A program made the translations under genes and the position numbers. Below the pieces are notes generated by a model that made no database searches, was not told the origin of the DNA, and saw nothing but the letters and a program-made list of their open reading frames with translations. Shown piece by piece: positions 25,101 to 38,300 of a stretch of 60,000 nt of DNA. The stretch's first letter is position 1; each line of letters begins with the position of its first letter. Origin of the DNA: Tubulanus polymorphus (taxonomy: Eukaryota; Nemertea; Palaeonemertea; Tubulaniformes; Tubulanidae); contig NC_134030.1 in assembly GCF_964204645.1 (NCBI RefSeq), forward strand, positions 22,079,210-22,139,209, given 5' to 3'.

Positions 25101-26318
25101 AGTTATTGTTGTTGTTCTGTTTTTCAGTAAAAGATGAAACAGCGAGTAAGTACTGATGACAACTTCCATGTTAAAATTTAGATAAAAATATATATTTGTC
25201 ATCTCCTGTTTTGAATAGTAGTGGTTCTTATATAGCGCTAAATCCAGTGAAACCGTTTTACAGATGATGAAAATACTTCCTTCAAAAGGAAGGATTGTGA
25301 AAGGAGAACATTTTGGTGTTTATAGTATTATCCAAAACCTATGATATGAGTAATATGCATAAGTAGTTTTTAGTTTGTGGTTGCGGTTACATGAACTTTT
25401 GAACTTTATTGTACCATGTGTTTTGTACCACGTGTTCCTGGTTTATCTTTGTATGTGTGAATCCTTACTTATCAATAGAACGTCATATAGTAAACACGTA
25501 GTCTCAATATTTCTTCTTCCACGCCGTTTTGTGTTGCTTACAAGCTCTTTTACAACACATGTTTCTCTCTCCCTGCAGTAATCTATTGTGTTTATTCTGT
25601 TACAGTGAGTAACATCAAACCAATTATTGCAGACAGAATCCAAACGGAATTTAAAGGTGAATACATTGTGTTTACTGTTAGGTGTTTCAATTAACAAATT
25701 TAATCGGTACCGAGAGTAAGAATGGTGGTCGACAGGTCCCGAGTTAAGGGTGAAGGTCGACTGTATTTTGTTGGAGGATATTTGACGCTGTAGCAGCATA
25801 AATAGTTTACATCATCAGACGATATTTTAGTAGTTTCTAATGAGCATTGTATAATTACAGATTCACTAGTGACTGTTTTAGAAGAGAAATGTCAAAAGGC
25901 TATCAGTTTGTGGCCATCAAAACACTGGGAATACGATATATCTCGCGCGAGTAAGTTCATTGTGAAATCAGTTTGTGATTTATAATAGAATTCTATTGTA
26001 TAAAAACTTGTCTATTGTTTATTACATATAGTGTCTGTACTCAGTGAATTTACCAGTAGAACTTTAAACACAAACACAGGTTATTGGAAACAAGTCAAAG
26101 AATGTTTCGGTAAATAATAAATTCTTGTTTCACTGCTGATTCTTTTTTGATGATCTGATTTGTAAGGATGACCAATAATTGTTTGTTCTGTTTGAATAGG
26201 AGATGAAATTAACAGTGAAACAAATACAACTGAACTGACAGAAATAGGTGAATATCAAATTAACATATTACATATTATTTCAAGATTAACAAAAATTATT
26301 TTGAAAATTATTTATATA

Positions 26319-26385
<67 letters not shown>

Positions 26386-29300
26386 TTATTTATTTATTAT
26401 TCACTTGTTCGTTTATAGTTGATGAGTGTTCGGGTGAATGCATCAAAACAATGAGTGACAAATGGAATCCCGGTGAGTACCCCTCACCCCTCATATGGTG
26501 ACTGATAAGGGCCATGAAAATATTTCCCGACAAAAAATGATTTTATCATGAAAAATAAGTTTCCATCGAAAAATATTCGTGAGTGAAAATAATTTCGTCA
26601 CAAAAAAATTATTTTCCATCGAAAAATATTTTGTGAGTTAAAATAATTTCGTTGTGAAAAATATTTTGTGAGTAAAAATAATTTCGTTGTGAAAAATTAA
26701 TTCCCATCAAAAAATATTCATAAGCGAAAATAATTTTCTTAATAATCGCCTCCAAAATATAGACGTGAGAAAAAATAATTCCGTTCTGAAAAATAAATCG
26801 CCTTCCTTCAAAATATATTCCGATGACAAGATATTTTTGCAGCGTAAAAATAATTGTGGGTTTTCCGCTAGTACGGAAGCCCCTAGGTGACATACGAGAA
26901 AACCTTTTCACAATTTCGACTTATTAAGTCGAATTTCGACATAATAAGTCGAATTTCGTGTTAATTAAGTCGAAATTCGACTTAATAAGTCGAATTTCGA
27001 CAATTAACACGTTAATTAACACGAAATTCGACTTATTATCTCGAAATTCGACTTATTATGTCGAAATTCGACTTAATAAGTCGAAATTATGAAAAAAATT
27101 ATATCATATGTCACCTAGGGGCTTCCGTACGCTAGTCACCTCTGATCTTATTTCATCTATGCTACTAGCCCTTAGTATAGTGGTACACACTGCGTACATA
27201 ACATACTTGAACTACACGGGGGGGGGGGGGGGTATACCACAGGGCTCTCATTTACACATGAATCAGAGTACTTGGGTAGAGCTTTGATTTTTTTTTTAAT
27301 CCTGAGATTTCGTGACGGCGAGTCCTTGTAACCTAAAGTAAGGAAGGGTGGGATGGTGGTGCTGTCATCGGGTCCATGTGAACACAAATTTGGGCAAAAA
27401 ATATCAAAAATTGTGTACGGTCAAAATAAAAATTAGGGCTCTTGATTTTGGTTTCCTTCTCAGACCTCCTGTCCATCTAGAAATAAATATCTTTTGTCAA
27501 TGTTATGGGCGCAGATCAAGGACCCAAATAACGGATACAAGAAGCCGTAGGGCTAGTAGCATAGATGAAATGTTAAGATCAGGTGAGAAAGTTCAATCGA
27601 CCGCGTGCACCAGCGGAAAACCCACAATTATTTTTTACGCTGCAAAAATATTTTAGTCATCGGAATATATTTTGAAGGAAGGCGATTTTTCATAGCGGAA
27701 TTATTTTTACTCAGCATATGTTTTGAAGGCGATTATTTTCATGAGAAAATTATTTTCGCTTATGAATATTTTTGATGGAAATTTAGTTTTCATGACGAAA
27801 TCGTTTTTGTCAGGAAATATTTTCATGGCCCTTCCTTGTCAGCCACCATAGATACAAGTTGCTGTGCTGTAGCCGTAGGATCGAAAACTAAGACATCTTT
27901 TACTTGATGTCCCGTTCAACATACTTAACGGTACAAACACTGCTGCGCCGTAGTTGTAGCGCGATCAATATAAAGCGCGTGAAAACGGGAAAACCCGAAA
28001 TTATTTTTACAGCAGTTATTTCTCGACAGAGAAAAATATTTCTATGGAAATATTTTTACACATAAAATATATTTTGAAGGTGATTCATTTTACACACCAA
28101 AATTATTTTCACTCACGAATATTTTTCGATGGTAATTTATTTTTTGTTAGGAAATATTTTCATGGTCCTTATCAGCCACCATACCCTCGTGAGTACCACT
28201 TATGAGTACCTCTCATGAGTACCCCTCGTGTGAGTACCTCTCATGAGTACCTCATCCATAATACTTGAGTTCAATTTGAGTACAGGACTCAAATGCAAAT
28301 CGTAATTTCAGTACCTGAGTACCATAAGGTATTGGACCTTGAGTGAGTACCATTTATTGACCGTCGGAATATGTCAGTATGATTAGAGTACATGCGGAGT
28401 ACCAAATACAGTCACTCAACTGAGTACCCGGCCCCGGTTGGTTACATGAATTGTGTAAAGGCATTAAAATGATGCTATTCACAGATCAAGTTGAAACAAA
28501 CTGCAAAATGAACAAGGTTAAGTGACAGAATTTCATTTTTTGTTGTTTGTAGATGCTTTCAAGCACAACAAGATGATTACAGGGACAGGTGAATATATCG
28601 TATATGAATCACCTAGGGCCGGTTCCATAGTAATCATTACAGTCCAAACCAGTCTAAGACGATTTCGGTTTTACAGCCGATCTAACAACTTAGAACCAGT
28701 TATAAGATTTAAGACGAATTTTGGATTCAATTTTCGATTATGGAGCCGGCCACTGGTTCAATGAAAAACCAATTTGAATTCATCATGAAAATCTGTTTGA
28801 TTTTCTATCTATTTATATTTCAGCGAGAGGGATAAGTGAGTTCTGAGATGAGTAGAATTTATTTTAGATTTTCACTATTTTGATCTATAAAGTGATTGTT
28901 AGATGTATCTACTGACAGGTACCGGTATCTGCGTGAACTGATGCTGACAATCACAAATTATTCATTGGATTCACAAGAGCAACAATCATTTTGGGTTCAG
29001 TGATAACTGGTTATTCATAATTGCTGCCCCATAAAACAATTCAATGCAATTTACTTCTTCAAATATTATACACAGAAAAAAATATCCCTAAAATAGAAAC
29101 CAGTTGTCAATATCATCACATGGTGGACCTAAAACCCAGAGTCACACTTATCTGTTTATCTGACAGTTGTAGTCAGCGCTTGCCTCTGATTTCGTGGAAC
29201 CATTGAATAATAGTGACTTCGAACTACAAGTCACACGAGTTTGTTTAAGTTAATGAATTTCTATATTGATAGATTTTAAACTACATGAATTAGCCGATAA

Positions 29301-32300
29301 AGAGTTTGAAGATAGGAAACGTGAGAGAGGTACTGTACAGTCACATTACAAAGTGTGAAATTCAACATATTGTTTTATGTTTTAAATCTTATTGATGTTT
29401 ATTATCAATGTTTATTACAGTCAGTGTATTTAATCAAATAAAGACACCTGATGATCACATAAAGACACAAGAGGCATCATTCGAACGCGTAAAAACACCT
29501 GAAGAAATATTGCCTCTAACACTGATTATACCGGCACAACTCAGCACTGGTAAGTGACTACACTGAAACTGCATGTTTGAATTTTAATTCAATACAGTAA
29601 ACTCTGTCTGAAATAACCTGTTAGTAATTCACCGAGTTGAGAATCAGGCTAATCGGTTTATTACACATTTCTCTATTTTTAAACTGTTTAATTTTTGTAG
29701 ATCAGTCTGATCCTTTTATCACAAAACATTACATTTTTTTTAAATGTTAAAATCCTATTCAATTTTTGTAGAGTTGGATTCAGCCAATCGACATCCAGAT
29801 ATTCTGTGGGATAAAGCAGGTATTATATAAGTCTGTAAAAAGCTTAAGCTAACCTGTTTAATGTCACCGATCTCTTAACGTCAACATTTTTCAGAGAACA
29901 AATCCGGCAAATCTAAATTCAATGGAAATACCATTCTTTATGTATTTCATCGGTACCAAAAGTGGCATTACGAAAGCCCTTTTACTGTGACCAGCTTCTT
30001 AGGAGCATTAGCCTGAAATATTCTGCGGCTGATCTTTGTCCCTGAAAGGACGATTAATTCTTCTAAGATCTTGTTAAAAATCCTTAAACTGCTCGTTAGG
30101 AATACCAGGAAATGCTCTTCTATCATTCATCCTGAATTGAACATGATGTTCTAATCCCCTGCTTTACTGGTCTTTTAAATGTCCAGCGGAACTGAAGGTC
30201 TTTAAGCAACAAAAGTTTAGAATTGAAACCACACTCAATGAATGTTGTTGTTTTTATGTGAATTTCAGTGGAATATTTCAAGGATGAATTCATTAGCGCA
30301 ATACAATCTGATGAATCATTGAAAACTGCTACTCAAACTGCTTTAGATAAAAGTAAGTTACATCTACAGTAAACTACATTTACATCTACAGTAAATAACA
30401 TTTACATTTACAGTAAACTACATTTACATCTACAGCAAACTAAATTTACATCCACAGTAAACTAAATTTACATCCACAGTAAACTACATTTACATCTACA
30501 GCAAACTACATTTATATCTACAGTAAACTACATTTACATCTACAGTAAACTACATTTACATCTACAGTAAATGACATTTAATACATCTACAGTAAACTAC
30601 ATTTACATCTACAGTAAACTACATTTACATCTACAGTAAACTACATTTACATCTACAGTAAACTACATTAACATCTACAGCAAACTACATTTATATCTAC
30701 AGTAAATGACATTTAATACATCTACAGTAAACTACATTTACATCTACAGTAAACTACATTTATATCTACAGTAAACTACATTTACATCTACAGTAAACTA
30801 CATTTACATCTACAGTAAACTACATTAACATCTACAGCAAACTACATTTATATCTACAGTAAACTACATTTACATCTACAGTAAACTACATTTACATCTA
30901 CAGTAAACTACATTTACATCTACAGTAAACTACATTAACATCTACAGCAAACTACATTTATATCTACAGTAAACTACATTTACATCTACAGTAAACTACA
31001 TTTACATCTACAGTAAATGACATTTAATACATCTACAGTAAACTACATTTACATCTACAGTAAACTACATTTATATCTACAGTAAACTACAGTTACATCT
31101 ACAGTAAACTACATTTACATCTACAGTAAACTACATTTACATCTACAGTAAACTACATTAACATCTACAGCAAACCACATTTATATCTACAGTAAACTAC
31201 ATTTACATCTACAGTAAACTACATTTACATCTACAGTAAATGACATTTAATACATCTACAGTAAACTACATTTACATCTACATCAAACTACATTTATATC
31301 TACAGTAAACTACATTTACATCTACAGTAAACTACATTTACATCTACAGTAAACTACATTTACATCTACCGTAAACTACATTTACATTTACAGAAAAATA
31401 CATTTAATACATCTACAATCAACAATTGTATATTCATTCACTAAGATTCTTAAAATGTTTTTCCTTTTTTAGACTCAAGCGAAATCAACAATTTGCTGAA
31501 GAGAGAAAACTGGAAAGGTAAATTGTTTCATGAAATGTGTGTAAAATGTTTATTTTTACGAATCAAAAATGAATGTTTTAAGATCCGCAAATGACTGGTT
31601 TATTTCAATCACTGCTATGACTTCATATTGACAGCTGATTTTACTGTGTAAAATAATTTAAAGATTTTCTTCTATTTTCAGTTGACGGAATTTATAATGA
31701 TGTGAAAAACAGAATACAATCAATGTCTACAGGTTTGTATTTCAAACGATTTACTATCAATTCTTGCATTAAATTGTAACCGTATTTTGTCGGGCAAGCG
31801 CCCTTTTTGTGACCCATATCATATCATGTCAATGTATCATATATCATGTATCATATATCAGCCGGTATATACACTTGTATAACGGTTTATTCCCATTTCG
31901 CCGCTTATTTATTCCGATTTGGCCCTTTTCCCATTTTGCCCCTTTCCTATTTCGCCCCTTTGTTCACATTTTCGCCCCTTTTAGTACATTTTCAAAGAAG
32001 CTTAGTTGAATCTAAGCAATGTAACATGATTGTTAATTGTGCCTGTGCCTAATTAACTTCAGTCATTAAGTTAATGTGAATATCAATCAAAAACAAAAAG
32101 GTACGAGGTGGAAAATGGGCAAAAAAAAGATTGGCGGGGCTGAAAAAATGGTAAGGGTGAAATTGAAAAGGAGCGAGATGGGAAGGGGCTAAATGGGAAA
32201 GGGGTCAACTAGGAAGGGAAGACATCTTGTATATCATGTCAACACGCATGCACGCAAGTCGCATGCACGCACACGTCCTCAATCATATTACGTTTATGTC

Positions 32301-35300
32301 ATTTATGCTTGTAAAATGTAATTTTGAAGTTGATTAACTTCATTTTATTTTTCATCATGGAACGATTCATTGCTGAATTTACGTTCTATTTCTATTTGTG
32401 ATTTCAGAGAAATTGAAGGAACGAGGAATCGTAGCTTATAGAAGTGAGTAGAATGCGTGTTTGATTTATTCATCAATTTACACAGTTTTGAGTTACCCTA
32501 AACCCCTTAACACTAACCCCTAAACTCCTAACCCTAGACTTCTAAGCTGTCACTATTGAGATGAACAAAACTGAAAAAGAAATAAAAAATTAGGATATTT
32601 TCAAACTCTTGACAAAAAACATTGACCAATATTACATACAATTTAGAAAATAAAGTATAGAATTAAAGCACATTGAATAATCATATAATAAATAATAATG
32701 ATAATTAAAAAAAATAATAGAATTAAACATCAGCAGAAATAAATAATCATGTAAAAAATAAATCTATAAAAGTAATTTTTGAAAGATGATAAAAGCGTTT
32801 AGTCGCAATGATATTCTACAAATGAATAAGATTTAAAGAAATTTAGATTTAATTGAAAAGAAGTGAAAAGTGAACTGTATGAATTGACCTGTTTATATCT
32901 ACTCTATGTTTATATATGAATTATTGTTGTTTTCTGTTTTTCAGTAAAAGATGAAATAGCGAGTAAGTACTGATAACAACTTACACATTAGAGTCTAGAT
33001 AAATAGATATTTGTCATGTCCTGTTTTGAATAATAGCGATTCTTATATTGCGCTAAAACCAGTAAACAGTTCAGAGTACTTGAAAAGCTGCACGAAATGC
33101 TGCCTTAGAAAGGAAACATTTCAGGGGCTTCCCACATTCATCAATGGATGAAATTGCCCGTGGAGGCTTCGGGGCGGATCTATCCAAGGTTTCTGTGAGT
33201 ACCGCTCAACTGTGGAAGGGTAAGCCCAATCATAACCCAATTACGGTACTCCCTCAGAAAATCGTGAAGTTTTGTTGGAAATATTTATTAAAGAAATAAA
33301 AAGTTTACCATTTTCCATTATTCAAATTAACCATTTCTATTACTTCTACCAGAATATCAGCCTGGAATATAACATACATGTCTGTACAACTCAAACCCTG
33401 ATCAAATTCAAATCAACTCATCGATAATAACTCACTTGCCAGGGGTAATTTATTCCTGTTAAAACGAGATTTTCACGAGGAACTTGAAAAAATGGTTCTT
33501 CTACAATCGTGAGTACCGCTCAAAGCGGTAGTTGCGGTCGGCTGGAGCCACCCCTGGGCGGCTTGTTCCACAAATTTGGGGCACTACTCGGCGGAATATG
33601 TAGTATTTGACTCGCAGTGGCTTTGAACATGGATAGAAGCAGAAACGTGAGAGTAACAGATTTTCCTTGATCTTCAATATCGCGGTTTATTTATAAATCA
33701 GTACAATCAATATTCATTCTCTGGTTTATCGACTTGATTTGTAGATGTGAAAGAAGAACATGTTTTACTCTCCCTGTAGTAATCTATTGTGTTTATTCTT
33801 TTTCAGTGTTTCATATCAAACCAATTATTGCAAACAGAATCCCACAGTTTAAAGGTGAATATATTGTGTTGACTGTTAGGTGTTTAGTATACTAGCAAAG
33901 AACCGGCCGTCATGAACGGGTTTTATCGTGATTGAGTTTGAGTTGATTATTTTGCTTCTCGTGTGGAATACACAGTTATTTCGCGTAAGGTCGACTGTAT
34001 TTTGTAGGAGGATATTGTGACGCTATAGCAACATAAATAGTTTACATCAGTTGACATCATGATAGTTTCTAAATTTAACTTTGCACCTCATAGGTACATT
34101 ATAACATGTATAATTACAGATTCACTAGAGACTGTTTTAGAAGAGAAATGTAAAAAGGCTTCTGGTTTGTCAACAAACAGCAGTATAAACCCTACCAAGT
34201 GGACGCTATCCAAACAATGGGTTTACGATATATCTCGCGCGAGTCAGTTCACAGTGAAATCAGTTTGTGATTTATAATAGAATTCTATTGTATAAAAACT
34301 TGTCTATTGTTTATTACATATAGTATCTGTACTCAGTGAATTTACCAGTAGAACTTTAAAGACAAACACAGGTTATTGGAAACAAGTCAAAGAATGTTTC
34401 GGTAAATAATAGATTCTTGTTTCGTTTCTGAATTTTTTAATGGTCTGACTTTCAGGTTTTGAATAATAATTATTTGTTCTGTTTGAATAGGAGATAAAAT
34501 TGACGGTGAAACAAATACAACTGAACTGACAAAAATAGGTGAATATTTTTAAAAATTCAGACAAAAATATAGCGTTGAATTCATTGAAGATGAAATTCAT
34601 CAATTTAATCGGATCTTCAGAGGCGTCTGTTTTGATTCAGGTCCATGTTTTAAGTGTGAAACTTAAAGTGTTTGATAGCCGCCACTGTTTGTTCACACAT
34701 TTTGTACCGATGTGAAAATGTCTTTATTTATTTGTTTATAGTTGATGAATGTTTGAGAGAATGCACTAAAACAATGAATGATAAATGGATTACTGGTGAG
34801 TACCCCTCATGAGTGAGTACCTTATTCGCTAACGCCACGCAACACAATTTTCATCGCAAATCCTCCCGTAAATATTATTCACTAAAATCAGCGCAAATAT
34901 TTTCCTCACAAATTGCTCAATTTTTCCCTCAAATCTGCGTGCACAACTAAGAGGCACCCCTTAACTCTCATTTACCGCGCAAATAATACTTTCTTGGCTT
35001 TTGAAAGTTAAATAACGTAAATAATTGATATTTTTCAAGGTGCGGTCTGATGGACCAGTACCTTACCAAATTTTTCTGGGGCTCAACTTGGATTCATTGT
35101 TAATTATAGTTAAGACCCTTTTCACCAATATATTTGCCCTATGGTGGCCGGCATCCAGCGTTATATCACGTACACAGAATTATTTTTTCAAGAAAAGACT
35201 TTTAAGAATGAATTAAATATTAGTTTATTCTCGATGCCAAAATCATTAAATCGATGATAAGTTAAGAAAGGTACAGCGTCCATTCCCGATAATGAATAAT

Positions 35301-38300
35301 GAATATTGGAATATTATGTTAATTTAAAGGTAATAAATATTCTTTTGATAATAATCAAATACAAATTGTTTTCAATGAGGCCACATCAAGAATCCAGATA
35401 TGGTGACGGTGAATAAGATATTGATGCAAATATCAATTTGCAATGAGTTTTTACTATGAATACCTTTTATGATTGGACTAGTTCCCGTTGCGTGAAAAAT
35501 TGCCAATCATATCTTGCGATGAGTTTATCTCAAACTGATTTTCATCGCAAATCGTCTCGCAACGCAAATCATCCACGCAAACTTGCGTAAAGTTAGTGAA
35601 TAATGTCCCCGGTACCTGAATTGTGTGAAGACATTTAAATGATGTGATTCATTGATGAAGTTGAAACCAGCAGTAAACTAAACCAGGTTGAATGACTAGT
35701 TTTCTGTGAGCTTGAATTTCATGTATTGATATTTTTAGACGATTTCAAGATCCGCAACATGATTGTAGAGACTAAGATAGGTAAATATTAGTAGAATAGT
35801 CAGAACTGATGACGTGGAGAAATATAGTAAGTTTATATAAAACCCACTATATACAAAGTCTTTAGAAGATTAAAAAAGCGAAATTTATCTATCAAAAATT
35901 AAAATCAAAGGACTCAACTTTTCGAATTTTCACTAGACATCAACTCAGGTCTGACGTTGGTCTCTAGCGACAGATCGAAACGTTTTGTCCTTTGATTTTA
36001 ATTTTTGGTAGATATCGTATAGCTCTGAATTATGAATTTATTTACACTCCAACCATTCCCATGGTGTATGAAGAAAAAACAGTATTTGCATAATTACAAA
36101 AAAAACCTAGAAAATAATATTATTTTAAAACATAACAAATGTTATTTACAACATACTATTTACACACACTACCGGAGCGATCTATATACATCTACCGGTA
36201 GACCTAATTTTATAGATTTAGCCTGGTTTTTTTTAAATATCAAGGTTCCTAAATGTATTTGAATTTAAGTAGTTTTCACGGAATTCGGTTAGTAAGTTAA
36301 AGTAAAAAATAAAATGTAGTTCTTCTAATAAAACGTTTTAGGAGGGGGGCCTAATATATCGGTTCTTGGTAAATAAAGATTTGAAAATTCATTCACAGGT
36401 AAAAGATAAGACCCAATCCTGAATTGAAATAAACGTCATCAAGCTGATTAATATAGTTATCAAATTTTTATCTAAATTAAATTGTAACTATTCTGTTATT
36501 TGTATTGTAGAAGAGATTGTGAATAAGGTCAAACACGAATATTTTCAAACTCGCGAATTTAGAAGTAAGTTTGCAATAAAATCAGAACCTGTTTTAACAA
36601 CCAGAACTCAAATATCTGTATGTATTGTATTATTATTTATAGGATCAGTTGAGACTGCAGTGAATGAAGCTATCCAGAATTCAGGTATTTATTAAATATT
36701 CTTCATAAGTTCGCATTCTGTGATTGAATTGAGTTCAGTTTGGCTGAATGTGTATTTTTTCAAATGTATTTTTACAGAAAAATCACAAGCCGGCAAAACA
36801 CCAAACTATGAGGCTGCAGGTTTGTAAAAACTCTAATTTCTGTAAATGAATTTGACCTGATGTGGTTGCTACACAGGACCGAATTTCATAGATTAGGGGG
36901 CAAAATATTCCCCTGGACCCAGTTTTATAGACTGGTATTATCTTTAACCCGGGAGTTAACTTAATTGAAATTGAATCAAGTTAGCCTCCAGGTTAAAGAT
37001 AATACCAGTCTATAAAACCGACCCCTTGGCCCTGGAAACTTTTTGAAAATTGTCAGTAGTTAACATAGTTTCTCAATGTTGCTATGGTGGTTGTCACTCT
37101 TGTTGAGGATTTTCCCCAAGAGGATCATCCATTTATTACGTCTGCAACAAATTCAGAAAAAGCCTCGAGTATGCTGATAATAGTTAGATCGAGTCCATTA
37201 TGTATAAAAAGGGTGGTAGAAAATGTAGTCACGTGATAAAATTCATCCTGAACAGAATTGAATTTTTTTAAGGTGCGTACAATACGCATTATTATTTACC
37301 CCTCCCCCTTTTGTACACACAAGTATGCAATTTAATAAGACCCCCTTAATTGTACAATTTGATTTTTGAGTTTAACCCCCTCCCTACCCAAAATGCGTAC
37401 CTAATTAGTGGATGACTCCTTAAAAGGTAACTTTGAACCCGCCCTATGAAACAAGGCCCACGATTATGACCACAAAGATGAGGTAATTTTCAGTTGCTTT
37501 CCCTTCAGAATTTTATTCTATTATTTCAGTGCAGTGGATAGCTGCTGAAATGAAAGGTAAATTGACTGATAATAAATACTCAATTTCGTGATGAGTTTGT
37601 GTTGATGTTTACAGAATCATTTCTAATTTCAGATTTTACGGTTAAACCATCTGAAACATCATATGGTATGTAATATAATTGTTATATACAGTTGATTATA
37701 GGTTGATTATTGATTATACGGTCGCTGTCATCGTTTTTACTGTCACTGTTCACTCAACACGAACATTTTTCAGAGAACAAATTTGTAAAATCAAACTCAA
37801 ATTCAATGAAATGAAAATACCATTTATAAATCGCCAAAATTCATTACGATGTCATATTTTTCATTGGTCCCAAAAGTAGCTTAAAGGACTTTGACTATAT
37901 GATAGTGGCTGATTTTAATTCTCGCGTGAGAAAACCAAAAAAGGGCCACTGTGAAAATTTTTTTATCGTTGCTCTACCCGTACAGAAGAATTTTTTAGTA
38001 TGGCCCGATTCAGCCACCATACATAAAGGACTTGGGTATATGTTTTGTGGGTGCCTCATCAGTCAGCCAACTGAGCAGGAAGTCTAGTAACAATTCACTA
38101 AAAATCATGATGTGTTTTCAGAGCGTAATGAATTTGCTAGACTTGCACGAGCAACAGGTAATGAACAAATTATGTGTGTTGAAATTGATGTTATCGGTTT
38201 TTATAATGTTTTATAATGTTATACGTAATTTGATTTCTATTTCAGTAACGAGAAAATCAAGAGAGTTGATGGATGAGATACGTGCTATAACAGATAAAGG

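Noticed and set aside
26301-26501. 66-residue open frame containing IYIYIY...
   Set aside because: It is the AT microsatellite read into exon 40 and on through the donor; only 26419-26472 is coding.
30357-31432. CRISPR-like array
   Set aside because: Repeats are head-to-tail with no unique spacers and sit in a eukaryotic intron; it is a minisatellite.
31809-32052. Two overlapping plus-strand open frames
   Set aside because: Products of the C-rich foldback sequence; no coding or splice evidence.
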